From: an uncultured Erysipelotrichaceae bacterium
GTDB taxonomy: Bacteria; Bacillota_I; Bacilli_A; RFN20; CAG-826
DNA: 7,374 nt
Assembly (NCBI GenBank): GCA_902782395.1
Contig: CACZNF010000020.1
Span: 1 to 7,374 of the forward strand
Reading direction: 5' to 3'
The stretch's first letter is position 1. Every line of letters begins with the position of its first letter. Positions 1 through 6,356 of this stretch are shown here, in pieces. The position numbers and the translations under genes were made by a program. The notes beneath the pieces were generated by a model. That model saw nothing but the letters and a program-made list of their open reading frames with translations, was not told the origin of the DNA and made no database searches.

Positions 1-1142
1 GATTGATCACAAAAAGAGTAGACAGGGGTATAAGTTAAGCCGTTTATTTGTTCTTCATTGATATAGGTATCTAGTGCTGGAGAAATTAAAGAATCATATG
101 AATAACAATAATGTAAAAAGTCATAAGTCATCCTTAAATCATTTATCTCTTCTTCACTACTCCTTAATGTCTGAATAAGAGTAATAGGAGATTCATCACT
201 TTTGATTTGTTTTTCTTTACTAAACGAAACCACTCCATAATCGAATTGCTTCTCTGCGGATAATTCAATTGAATGATGAGCACCATTAGAAAAGCCAAAT
301 ATCAACATACTAGCGCTCACTCCTATCGCTAAGGATAGTATTGAGAAGATATTTCTTTTAAATCGTTTAACAAAGTTATTAGTGATAATCCTGTTATACC
401 AGTTTGGATTGCTCTTTTTATCTTTAGTGGTTTCTACTTTCTCACTTTTAATCTCATTAATTCTTTCTACATCAAAGATCTTTCCATCTCTCATATGAAT
501 AATGCGGTCACTATATTTTCTAGCCAATTCCTCATTATGCGTCACCATAATGGCTAATGATGTTTCACTAGCCTTCTTTAAAGATTCCATGACTAAAAGG
601 GCATTATCTTTATCCAAAGCACCTGTTGGTTCATCCGCTAAGATGATGCGAGGTTTATTAATAAAACCACGCATAATAGCGATTCTTTCTTTTTCACCAC
701 CAGATAATTTAGAGCACTTCTTTTCTAATAACTCTTTAGGAATGGAGAAATTATCAATCAAAGATAAGACTTTCTTTTTCGCAGTGTTAACACTATCCCC
801 ATTTAATAAAGCGGGTAGCATGATGTTATATAACGCTGTTTGATTTTCTAATAAGTGATAATGTTGGAAGATATAACTCACTATTTTCTTTCGATAATTT
901 ACTAACTTCTTTTCTTTAAAAGTGGCGATATCTTCGTTATTAAAAATTATTTGCCCTTCACTAGGATTATCTAATTTACCAATAAGGTTTAATAATGTTG
1001 ATTTACCACATCCAGATTTGCCTAAAACACTCACTAGACCAGTAGAAGGGAAAGTTAAAGTAATGTCTTTCAAGACATACTTTTTTTCATTTTTATTGAT
1101 GACATAATACTTTGATACTTTTCTAACTGTTAATAGAGACAT
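1..1142 (-). CDS. ABC transporter, fused ATPase and FtsX/MacB-like permease, 3' end outside window
   Basis: The reading frame opens at an ATG at 1140-1142 and runs off the left edge without a stop, giving 380 visible residues. Residues 1 to about 225 form a complete ABC ATPase domain: Walker A GKSGCGKST at 41-49, Q-loop Gln93, signature LSGGEKER at 146-153, Walker B IILADEP at 166-172 with catalytic Glu171, a D-loop (GALD) and switch His202. A charged linker follows, then a hydrophobic segment at about 264-284 that looks like the first membrane helix, and then a polar stretch likely to be the start of an extracellular loop. This order (ATPase, helix, large outside domain) matches MacB/LolCDE-type transporters with the ATPase fused to an FtsX-like permease. 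These usually export peptides, lipids or antimicrobials, or act as mechanotransmitters; the substrate here cannot be told. The ribosome-binding site GAGGGAG lies 6 bases before the ATG. The gene is more AT-rich than fhs, ymdB and rny. Confidence 0.93.
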   Translation of the reverse strand, partial: MSLLTVRKVSKYYVINKNEKKYVLKDITLTFPSTGLVSVLGKSGCGKSTLLNLIGKLDNPSEGQIIFNNEDIATFKEKKLVNYRKKIVSYIFQHYHLLENQTALYNIMLPALLNGDSVNTAKKKVLSLIDNFSIPKELLEKKCSKLSGGEKERIAIMRGFINKPRIILADEPTGALDKDNALLVMESLKKASETSLAIMVTHNEELARKYSDRIIHMRDGKIFDVERINEIKSEKVETTKDKKSNPNWYNRIITNNFVKRFKRNIFSILSLAIGVSASMLIFGFSNGAHHSIELSAEKQFDYGVVSFSKEKQIKSDESPITLIQTLRSSEEEINDLRMTYDFLHYCYSYDSLISPALDTYINEEQINGLTYTPVYSFCDQ

Positions 1143-1179
1143 AAAAAACTCCCTCTATTAATAAGTAGGGGGAGATTTT
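1143..1179 (-). terminator. Hairpin with T-run between fhs and the ABC transporter gene; overlaps that gene's ribosome-binding site
   Basis: Plus-strand arms 1149-1157 (CTCCCTCTA) and 1166-1174 (TAGGGGGAG) form a 9-position stem around an 8-base loop. Outside it, after one mismatch, AAAA (1144-1147) can pair with TTTT (1176-1179). In the minus-strand transcript one inner pair is a C-A mismatch. In a plus-strand transcript the same position is a G-U pair. On the minus strand six T follow the stem and touch the ATG of the ABC gene. It fits a terminator for fhs, 26-50 bases past its stop codon, and may work in both directions. Its 3' arm contains the Shine-Dalgarno sequence of the next gene, so it could instead control translation. 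Confidence 0.6.
1149..1155 (-). promoter_or_regulatory. Ribosome-binding site of the ABC transporter gene, within a hairpin arm
   Basis: The minus strand reads GAGGGAG followed by six T and then ATG at 1142. This is a strong Shine-Dalgarno match at good spacing and supports that start. The whole motif forms the 3' arm of the hairpin at 1149-1174, so it would be masked when the hairpin folds. Confidence 0.7.
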
Positions 1180-1199
1180 CATTTTTTTCCTAAAAAAGT

Positions 1200-2828
1200 T
1201 TAGTGATCTAATTTTTGATCGTATGGAACATCTTCCATTTTGACCGCTGCTGGAACCTTTGGAAGGCCTGGCATTGTCATAATGGCACCAGTTAATGGAA
1301 CGATGAAGTTAGCACCTGCGGATAATCTTACTTCACGAATAGTAACTGTGAATCCTTTTGGAGCGCCTAACACTTTTGGATCATCAGTTAATGATTGCGG
1401 TGTCTTGGCGATACAAATTGGAGTTTTATCAAAGCCTAACTTTGTATAATCTTCGATTTGTTTATTAGCGGCATCTGTATAAACAACTTCGCCCGCACCA
1501 TAGATTTCTTTACAGATGATTTCAATCTTCTCTTTGATTGGAAGTTTTTCATCATATAAAGGATGATAATGGGATTCTTTAGTATTGAGAATGTTCATCA
1601 CACCTCTTGCTAAAGCTTCTGCACCTTTACCACCATCAGCGAAGGCAGAGCAATAAGCATAATCATAGCCATTATCTTCACACCACTTGCTTAAGTAGGC
1701 TGTTTCTTTTTCAGTATCAGAAGCGAAGTGATTAATGCAAACTATAGCAGGGACCCCGTATTTTTCCACATTTTCAATATGTTTCTTAAGATTGCAAACA
1801 CCATTAGCTAATGCTTCAACGTTTTCGTTTCCAAGTTCTTCAAATGGTTGACCACCATGCATCTTGAGCGCTCTAATTGTCGCAACCACAACGACAGCAT
1901 CTGGTTTTAAGCCAGCCACGCGGCATTTAATATCTAAGAATTTTTCCGCACCAAGGTCAGCACCGAAGCCTGCCTCTGTAACCACGACTGGAGATAACTT
2001 AAGAGCCATCTTTGTGGCGATAATGGAGTTACAACCATGAGCGATATTAGCGAATGGTCCACCATGGATAATGGCTGGATTACCTTCTAATGTTTGAACG
2101 AGGTTTGGATTAAGTGCGGTAATCATGAGTTTCATGATGGCGTGACTAATTCTAAGTTGTCTTAAGAAGACTGGTTTTTCATCATAGCTATAAGCAACGA
2201 TGATGTTATTGATTCTATTCATGAAATCGTCAACGTCCTTTGATAAACAAAGGATAGCCATTAATTCACTAGCAACTGTAATGACGAATTCTTCTTGTCT
2301 TGGAGCGCATTTTGTTTCACCTTCAGAAACAGTCACTTTTCTTAAGGCTCTATCATTCATATCAAGAGCTCTCTTCCAGAGAACTCTTTCTGGATTAATA
2401 TTTAATTCATTGCCTTGCCAAATGGAGTTATCGATACAAGCAGCAATAAGATTGATAGAACTTGTTAAGGCGTGCATATCGCCTGTGAAGTGCAAGTTGA
2501 TATCTTCACTTGGAACCACTAAAGCTTTGCCACCACCGGTAGCGCCACCTTTAATACCAAAGACAGGGCCAAGAGATGGTTCTCTTAAACAAACTAATGA
2601 AGGAACACCGATATAGCGTAAGCCATCATGTAAGCCAATTGAGGTGGTTGTTTTACCTTCGCCAGCTTTAGTTGGTGTAATCGCGGTAACCAAAACTAGT
2701 TTACCGTTTGGACGATCTTTTAACTCATCCATAATCTTTAATGAGATTTTTGCCTTATCATATCCAAAAGGAATAAGGTATTTCTCATCAACGTTAATCA
2801 TTTTTGCTACATCGAAAATGTTTCCCAT
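1200..2828 (-). CDS. fhs: Formate-tetrahydrofolate ligase (10-formyl-THF synthetase)
   Basis: This cytoplasmic enzyme joins formate to tetrahydrofolate using ATP, giving 10-formyl-THF for purine and formyl-methionyl-tRNA synthesis. The protein is 542 residues, close to the usual 550-560. Family motifs are in order: ATP-binding loop TPTKAGEGKTTT (51-62), LREPSLGPVFG (81-91), a glycine-rich signature GIKGGATGGG (91-100, usually AAGGGY rather than ATGGGK), NLHFTGD (111-117), IHGGPFANIAHG (254-265), TEAGFGADLGAEKF (284-297) and the second signature VATIRALKMHGG (315-326). The ATG is supported by AGAGAGG at 2837-2843, 8 bases upstream. Compared with many homologues the N-terminus is slightly short. 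It lies 78 bases after miaA with its own likely promoter, and a hairpin follows it. No other folate gene is in view. Confidence 0.98.
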   Translation of the reverse strand: MGNIFDVAKMINVDEKYLIPFGYDKAKISLKIMDELKDRPNGKLVLVTAITPTKAGEGKTTTSIGLHDGLRYIGVPSLVCLREPSLGPVFGIKGGATGGGKALVVPSEDINLHFTGDMHALTSSINLIAACIDNSIWQGNELNINPERVLWKRALDMNDRALRKVTVSEGETKCAPRQEEFVITVASELMAILCLSKDVDDFMNRINNIIVAYSYDEKPVFLRQLRISHAIMKLMITALNPNLVQTLEGNPAIIHGGPFANIAHGCNSIIATKMALKLSPVVVTEAGFGADLGAEKFLDIKCRVAGLKPDAVVVVATIRALKMHGGQPFEELGNENVEALANGVCNLKKHIENVEKYGVPAIVCINHFASDTEKETAYLSKWCEDNGYDYAYCSAFADGGKGAEALARGVMNILNTKESHYHPLYDEKLPIKEKIEIICKEIYGAGEVVYTDAANKQIEDYTKLGFDKTPICIAKTPQSLTDDPKVLGAPKGFTVTIREVRLSAGANFIVPLTGAIMTMPGLPKVPAAVKMEDVPYDQKLDH

Positions 2829-2862
2829 AAATAGAACCTCTCTATATTTTCATTTGATAACT

Positions 2863-2891
2863 ATTATCCATATTCATAATCTATTTTGCAA
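2863..2891 (-). promoter_or_regulatory. Candidate sigma-A-type promoter for fhs
   Basis: On the minus strand TTGCAA (2886-2891, 4 of 6 to the -35 consensus) is followed after 17 bases by GATAAT (2863-2868, 5 of 6 to the -10 consensus). Initiation about 7 bases further on would give a leader of roughly 28 bases ending in the fhs ribosome-binding site. It fits the 78-base gap, but AT-rich DNA produces such matches by chance. Confidence 0.4.
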
Positions 2892-2893
2892 CA

Positions 2894-2911
2894 ATTAATC
2901 TTTTGATTAAT
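2894..2911 (-). repeat. Small AT-rich inverted repeat over the miaA stop codon
   Basis: ATTAATC and GATTAAT form a perfect 7-base inverted repeat around a 4-base loop and include the miaA TAA (2907-2909). The stem has only one G-C pair and no real T-run follows, so it would be a weak terminator at best. It may simply reflect base composition. Confidence 0.3.
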
Positions 2912-3788
2912 GTTTCATTGCCTCTTTTAGGAGTTCTTCTTTAGTTTGGAACTCTTTGCATGGTAGTTGATGCTTAAAGAATGTGACCTGTCTTTTAGCG
3001 TAGTTTCTCGTTCTCTTTTTAATGAGTTCTTTGCATTCTTCTAAGCTATATTTGTTATCTAAATAATCAAGCACTTCTTTATAACCAATAGCCGCTTTCG
3101 CGGTCAATGATAAGTCATATTTTTTAAGCAAGTTTTTAACTTCTTCTAATAGACCCATTTCAAACATTTGGTCGACACGGGTATTAATATTCTCATATAA
3201 TTGCTCTCTATTTGGATTGATAAAATAGAACTTCACTTCTTCATCTTTAAAGAATAAAGCGTGTTCTTGCTTATCAATGGTTTCTGATTTGTTTGTTTCA
3301 TGAGTTCTAGCGATTTGTAACGCTCTTATGACTCTTTTACGGTTGTTCATATGAATGGTTTCTGTGGCCTTCATATCAACTTTTTTAAGCATCTCGTAAA
3401 GTTCTTCGTTAGATAACTGTTCTAAATCAGAAACATCCGCTTCTTCTTCATCTTCAAAAACATAATCATAGAGGGCCGCTCTAATATATAGACCAGTACC
3501 GCCACAGACGATGATGGTTGGATATTTCTTTTTAAGTTCAAGATAAGTTTTTCTAAAGTCTTCTTGATACTCTTTTACGGAATAGGTTTGATTTGGTTTA
3601 ACAATATCTAAAAGATAATGTTTCTTATAATCTTCGCTATCTCTCTCCACCTTAGCGGTGCCAATATCCATTTCTTTGTATATTTGAAAAGCATCTCCGT
3701 TGATAATAGGAGCGTTATATTCTTTCGCTAATGTTAAAGCAAGGGATGTCTTGCCTGATCCTGTAGGACCCACTATTACTATAAGCAT
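2907..3788 (-). CDS. miaA: tRNA dimethylallyltransferase (tRNA A37 prenyltransferase)
   Basis: MiaA transfers a dimethylallyl group from DMAPP to N6 of adenosine 37 in tRNAs that read UNN codons, making i6A37. The protein is 293 residues, normal for the family. It has the P-loop GPTGSGKT at 7-14, Asp32 in the GDAFQIY segment (the usual SxDSxQ/VY region and catalytic Asp), MDIGTAK (40-46), GGTGLYIRA (96-104), NNRKRVIRA (148-156), GYKE (235-238) and the C-terminal RTRNYAKRQ (259-267). The product is the substrate of MiaB, encoded two genes upstream. The ATG is the only sensible start: the P-loop begins at residue 7, as expected, and no ATG, GTG or TTG lies between it and the upstream in-frame stop at 3831-3833. 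No Shine-Dalgarno motif precedes it. A terminator and then a TGTTATAAT motif lie directly upstream, so it is probably transcribed on its own as a leaderless mRNA. The mutS/mutL genes that accompany miaA in Bacillus are absent. Confidence 0.97.
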   Translation of the reverse strand: MLIVIVGPTGSGKTSLALTLAKEYNAPIINGDAFQIYKEMDIGTAKVERDSEDYKKHYLLDIVKPNQTYSVKEYQEDFRKTYLELKKKYPTIIVCGGTGLYIRAALYDYVFEDEEEADVSDLEQLSNEELYEMLKKVDMKATETIHMNNRKRVIRALQIARTHETNKSETIDKQEHALFFKDEEVKFYFINPNREQLYENINTRVDQMFEMGLLEEVKNLLKKYDLSLTAKAAIGYKEVLDYLDNKYSLEECKELIKKRTRNYAKRQVTFFKHQLPCKEFQTKEELLKEAMKH

Positions 3789-3794
3789 GGAAAT

Positions 3795-3803
3795 ATTATA
3801 ACA
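3795..3803 (-). promoter_or_regulatory. Perfect extended -10 element in front of miaA
   Basis: The minus strand reads TGTTATAAT, an exact match to the extended -10 consensus TGnTATAAT. Six bases (ATTTCC) separate it from the miaA ATG, so the expected transcription start is the A of that ATG at 3788 or within a base or two. No good -35 hexamer is seen at 16-18 bases, where the terminator stem lies, but an extended -10 can work without one. The start position is inferred. Confidence 0.6.
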
Positions 3804-3828
3804 AAAAAATGCGATATAATTCGCATTT
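3803..3828 (-). terminator. Intrinsic terminator after the YlbF/YmcA-like gene
   Basis: AAATGCGA and TCGCATTT (3807-3814 and 3821-3828) form a perfect 8-pair stem with a 6-base loop. On the minus strand the 3' arm continues into a run of T ending at 3803. The 5' arm begins inside the TAA stop of the small gene (3827-3829). This is the best terminator in the window and should end the rny-ymdB-miaB-small gene transcript. Confidence 0.8.
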
Positions 3829-4102
3829 ATTTAATAATTGACTGCACTGTCTTTAATAGTGCATACAAAGCTTCTTTGCTAGCTTCATAATTCACCACAA
3901 TCGGATGGTTATCGTAAAGCTCTTTTAAGTTGTTTGCTTCTTTAATCTTTCCTTGTGCTCTTAAGTTAGCGATATTGTGCTTTAATTCAATCACGTCTTC
4001 GCTATTTTCGAATTGTTCTTTGTTTTTAAGAAACTCTTTCATCTCAGGAGTTTCATCAATCAAAGCCTTTAATTCTTTAGCCTTTTCAATGACTTTATCC
4101 AT
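3827..4102 (-). CDS. Small YlbF/YmcA (Com_YlbF)-like protein, possible RNase Y partner
   Basis: The 91-residue protein is highly charged and looks all-helical, with no membrane segment or signal peptide. Spacing of hydrophobic residues, the pattern around MDKVIEKAKELKALI (1-15) and HPIVVNYEASKEALYALL (66-83), and above all its place directly after miaB point to the YlbF/YmcA family. In Bacillus subtilis ymcA (ricA) also follows miaB, and RicA, RicF and RicT together assist RNase Y-dependent mRNA maturation. Here rny is in the same apparent operon. The protein is well short of the roughly 145 residues of RicA and RicF, and it has no cysteine, so it lacks the C-terminal region that takes part in iron-sulfur binding in those proteins. 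The ATG at 4100-4102 is preferred because GGAG lies 9 bases upstream; a TTG at 4117 would add five residues. ATGGATAA overlaps the miaB stop by 8 bases, suggesting translational coupling. Family placement rests on memory of the family and synteny. Confidence 0.75.
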   Translation of the reverse strand: MDKVIEKAKELKALIDETPEMKEFLKNKEQFENSEDVIELKHNIANLRAQGKIKEANNLKELYDNHPIVVNYEASKEALYALLKTVQSIIK

Positions 4103-5534
4103 TGACGATTTCTCCAATCATGGAGTAAGTATGGGACTCAGTAATTTTCACTTTAACGATTTTACCAATCATTGATTCATCGCCTTTAAAGTGAACAAGT
4201 TTGTTTTCTTCTGTATAGCCAGAATACATGTCTTTGTCGTTTTTAGATATACCATCAACGAGAACATCAAATGTTTGGCCCACCATAGTCTTACTATGCG
4301 CTTCAATATGAACTTCTAAGTGCTTAACAAGTTCCATAAATCTCGCGGATTTTGTTTCTTTAGAAACATTGTCGGCGATTTTCGCCGCAGGTGTCCCTTT
4401 TCTTGGTGAATAGATAAAGGTAAACGCGGCTTCGTATTTAATTTCATCCACGATTGATAATGTGTCTTTAAATTCCTCATCGGTTTCATTTGGGAAGCCA
4501 ACGATGATATCTGTGGATAAGGCTAAGCCTGGAATCTTTTCTCGCATTTCTTTAACTAAAGCAAGATATGATTCTCTTGTGTATCTTCTACCCATCGCCT
4601 TTAAAACACGGTCATTACCAGATTGCACTGGAAGATGGATAAACTTCATGATATTTGGGTATTTTGCGATCACATCTATCATCTTTGAGGAAAAATCCCA
4701 AGGGTGAGAAGTCGTAAATCTTAATCTTGGAATACCTAATTTAGCGACCGCTTCCATTAAGTCTGCAAAGTCTTTTCCTTCGTCTAAATCCTTGCCATAT
4801 GCATTGACGTTTTGGCCTAAAAGAGTAATTTCTTGATAACCGTTATCAATGAGTTGTTGGCATTCATTTAAAACATCAGCAAAGTGTCTACTTCTTTCTT
4901 TGCCTCTAGTATAAGGAACAATGCAGTATGTACAGAATTTATCGCAGCCATACATGACATTCACATATGCCTTATAAGTATTGTTTCTACAAGCAGGAGC
5001 AATCTCGATAACTTCGCCTGGTTTACTTTCGATAGCCACCACTCTTTCTTGGTTGGCTCTAGCTTCATAAACAAGGGAATATAGTTGAGCGATTTCATGG
5101 GTACCAAAATATAAATTAACTTCTTTAAATGTTTCCATTAACTTATTTAGGATTTCTGGTTGTTCCACCATACATCCACATATCGCTAAGACAAGATTCT
5201 TATTCTTTACTCTAAGGTGCTTTAAATTACCAATTTCGCCATAGACTTTATCTTCCGCGTTTTCTCTTACCGCGCATGTATTAATAATGATTAAAGTGGC
5301 TTCTTCAGGTTTATCGGTATAAATGTAACCGACATCCTCTAATAAGCCACGCATTGTTTCTTCATCTCTCACATTAGCTTGACAGCCATATGTGTGGATA
5401 TAATATTTTTCGCCTTTAACAATATGTTCTAATTCTTCCTTTTTATCAAAAGAAGCAGGCGCAAAAACTGTGGCTTCTTTTTTACGAGAGGCCGCTTTTA
5501 ACATATTTGGGGTGTTAATAATTTTTGTTTTCAT
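4095..5534 (-). CDS. miaB: tRNA-2-methylthio-N6-dimethylallyladenosine synthase (radical SAM methylthiotransferase)
   Basis: MiaB adds a methylthio group to C2 of i6A37 in tRNA, making ms2i6A37; it uses two iron-sulfur clusters and S-adenosylmethionine. The protein is 479 residues. After an N-terminal extension of about 45 residues, as in other Firmicutes, comes the UPF0004 domain, whose cluster cysteines are probably Cys51 (TYGCQ), Cys87 (NTCAVRENAEDKVYG) and Cys121 (CGCM). The radical SAM domain has CxxxCxxC at Cys197, Cys201 and Cys204, followed by IVPYTRGKERSR. HLPVQSGNDRVLKAMGRRYTRE matches the conserved middle of the family. A TRAM RNA-binding domain covers about 410 to the end. The start is one base after the ymdB stop (TAGTATG) and has only a weak AGAAAAG upstream, so reinitiation or coupling with ymdB is likely. 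Its end overlaps the next gene. The N-terminal sequence and cysteine pattern separate it from RimO and MtaB. Confidence 0.97.
   Translation of the reverse strand: MKTKIINTPNMLKAASRKKEATVFAPASFDKKEELEHIVKGEKYYIHTYGCQANVRDEETMRGLLEDVGYIYTDKPEEATLIIINTCAVRENAEDKVYGEIGNLKHLRVKNKNLVLAICGCMVEQPEILNKLMETFKEVNLYFGTHEIAQLYSLVYEARANQERVVAIESKPGEVIEIAPACRNNTYKAYVNVMYGCDKFCTYCIVPYTRGKERSRHFADVLNECQQLIDNGYQEITLLGQNVNAYGKDLDEGKDFADLMEAVAKLGIPRLRFTTSHPWDFSSKMIDVIAKYPNIMKFIHLPVQSGNDRVLKAMGRRYTRESYLALVKEMREKIPGLALSTDIIVGFPNETDEEFKDTLSIVDEIKYEAAFTFIYSPRKGTPAAKIADNVSKETKSARFMELVKHLEVHIEAHSKTMVGQTFDVLVDGISKNDKDMYSGYTEENKLVHFKGDESMIGKIVKVKITESHTYSMIGEIVNG
4112..4115 (-). promoter_or_regulatory. Ribosome-binding site that decides the start of the YlbF/YmcA-like gene
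   Basis: GGAG on the minus strand, inside the last codons of miaB, lies 9 bases before the ATG at 4102. The alternative TTG start at 4117 overlaps this motif and has no Shine-Dalgarno sequence of its own. Confidence 0.55.
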
Positions 5535-5535
5535 A

Positions 5536-6321
5536 CTACTTTTCTAAATAATAAATTGGGAAGATTTGATTAGCAAGTCCAGTGATATCATCGATATCAA
5601 GAACAACAGCAGAGAAGACGCCTCTGCCTTCATCTGGGACTTGGAATTTGCTTTGTTGACCATAGATAATCTTATTCACTACGGTTTCAGCAGTTGATCC
5701 TAATACACCATCAGCGTAGCCAGTCATACCAACATCGCTAATAAAGGCAGTACCTTTAGGTAACACATGAGCGTCACATGTTTGAACATGAGTATGTGTA
5801 CCTAAAACCGCACTGACTTTGCCATCTAAAGCAAAGGCTAATGATTGTTTTTCACCTGTTGCTTCAGCGTGGAAATCAACAATGTGGATAGTCGCAGGCT
5901 CCTCTTCATCGCTTAACAAATTAAGGATGGAATAATAAGGGGCGTTAACTTCCTCATTCATAAAGGCACTGCCTAATAAGTTAGTGACTCTAATGGAAAC
6001 ACCATTAACTTCAAACACTACACTGCCTTCACCTGGAAATTCCTTAAGAAGATTATATGGTCTTACTAAACGATCAACTTGATTAATGTAGCGGAGTATT
6101 TCACTTTTACTCATATAGTGGTTACCAAGAGTAATCGCATCCACTCCTGCATCAAGAAGTTCAAAGTATTGATTTCTGGTTAAGCCTTTACCATGCGAAG
6201 CATTCTCGCCATTGGCAATAACAAAATCAATCTCATATTTGTCTACGTAATAAGGAATTCTTTCCTTAAGTAAGCGGCGGCCTACACGACCGACCACATC
6301 ACCGATAAATAAGATTTTCAA
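5536..6321 (-). CDS. ymdB: YmdB-type metallophosphoesterase (TIGR00282 family)
   Basis: YmdB in Bacillus subtilis is a dinuclear-metal phosphodiesterase reported to act on cyclic nucleotides and to affect biofilm and motility gene expression; its exact substrate is not settled. The protein is 261 residues, the usual length. The metal-site and catalytic residues of the family are all visible: Asp8 (GDVVGRVGR), Glu39-Asn40 (NGENASHGKG), Asn67-His68 (GNH), His151 (DFHAEATGEK), His176 and His178 (GTHTHVQT), then DVGMTG. Two usually conserved patches differ: GNHTWDK reads GNHYMSK, and the region typically like NLQGRTFM reads NLLGSAFM. The start is TTG at 6319-6321: the frame has a stop four codons further upstream, and MKILFIGD matches the family N-terminus. 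Only a weak AGAAAG precedes it. It lies 28 bases after rny, the same order as in Bacillus, and one base before miaB. Confidence 0.95.
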   Translation of the reverse strand: MKILFIGDVVGRVGRRLLKERIPYYVDKYEIDFVIANGENASHGKGLTRNQYFELLDAGVDAITLGNHYMSKSEILRYINQVDRLVRPYNLLKEFPGEGSVVFEVNGVSIRVTNLLGSAFMNEEVNAPYYSILNLLSDEEEPATIHIVDFHAEATGEKQSLAFALDGKVSAVLGTHTHVQTCDAHVLPKGTAFISDVGMTGYADGVLGSTAETVVNKIIYGQQSKFQVPDEGRGVFSAVVLDIDDITGLANQIFPIYYLEK

Positions 6322-6337
6322 ATTGTATTCTTTCTAT

Positions 6338-6356
6338 GAAATAGGGCTACTATTTC
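6338..6356 (-). repeat. Perfect inverted repeat over the rny stop codons
   Basis: GAAATAG and CTATTTC form a 7-pair stem with a 5-base loop. The repeat covers the last coding bases and the two tandem TAG codons of rny (6347-6352). No T-run follows, so it is not an intrinsic terminator. It ends about 16 bases before the TTG start of ymdB and could affect coupling or RNA processing, or be chance. Confidence 0.35.

Noticed and set aside
502..843. Open frame on the plus strand opposite the ABC transporter
   Set aside because: It lies entirely antisense to a well-conserved ATPase domain and its translation resembles no protein; it is a shadow frame.
1149..1179. Terminator for a plus-strand gene
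   Set aside because: The hairpin is followed by T-rich DNA on the plus strand too, but no plus-strand gene runs into it in this window; noted only as possible bidirectional action.
2200..2616. Plus-strand open frame of 138 codons opposite fhs
   Set aside because: fhs motifs on the minus strand are unmistakable across this region, and no ribosome-binding site or family match is seen for the plus-strand frame.
2829..2906. Tetrahydrofolate riboswitch upstream of fhs
   Set aside because: The space is too small and AT-rich, and no conserved riboswitch core was recognised.
3827..4117. Longer form of the YlbF/YmcA-like gene starting at TTG 4117
   Set aside because: The TTG overlaps the GGAG that serves the ATG at 4102 and has no Shine-Dalgarno sequence of its own. 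It cannot be fully excluded.
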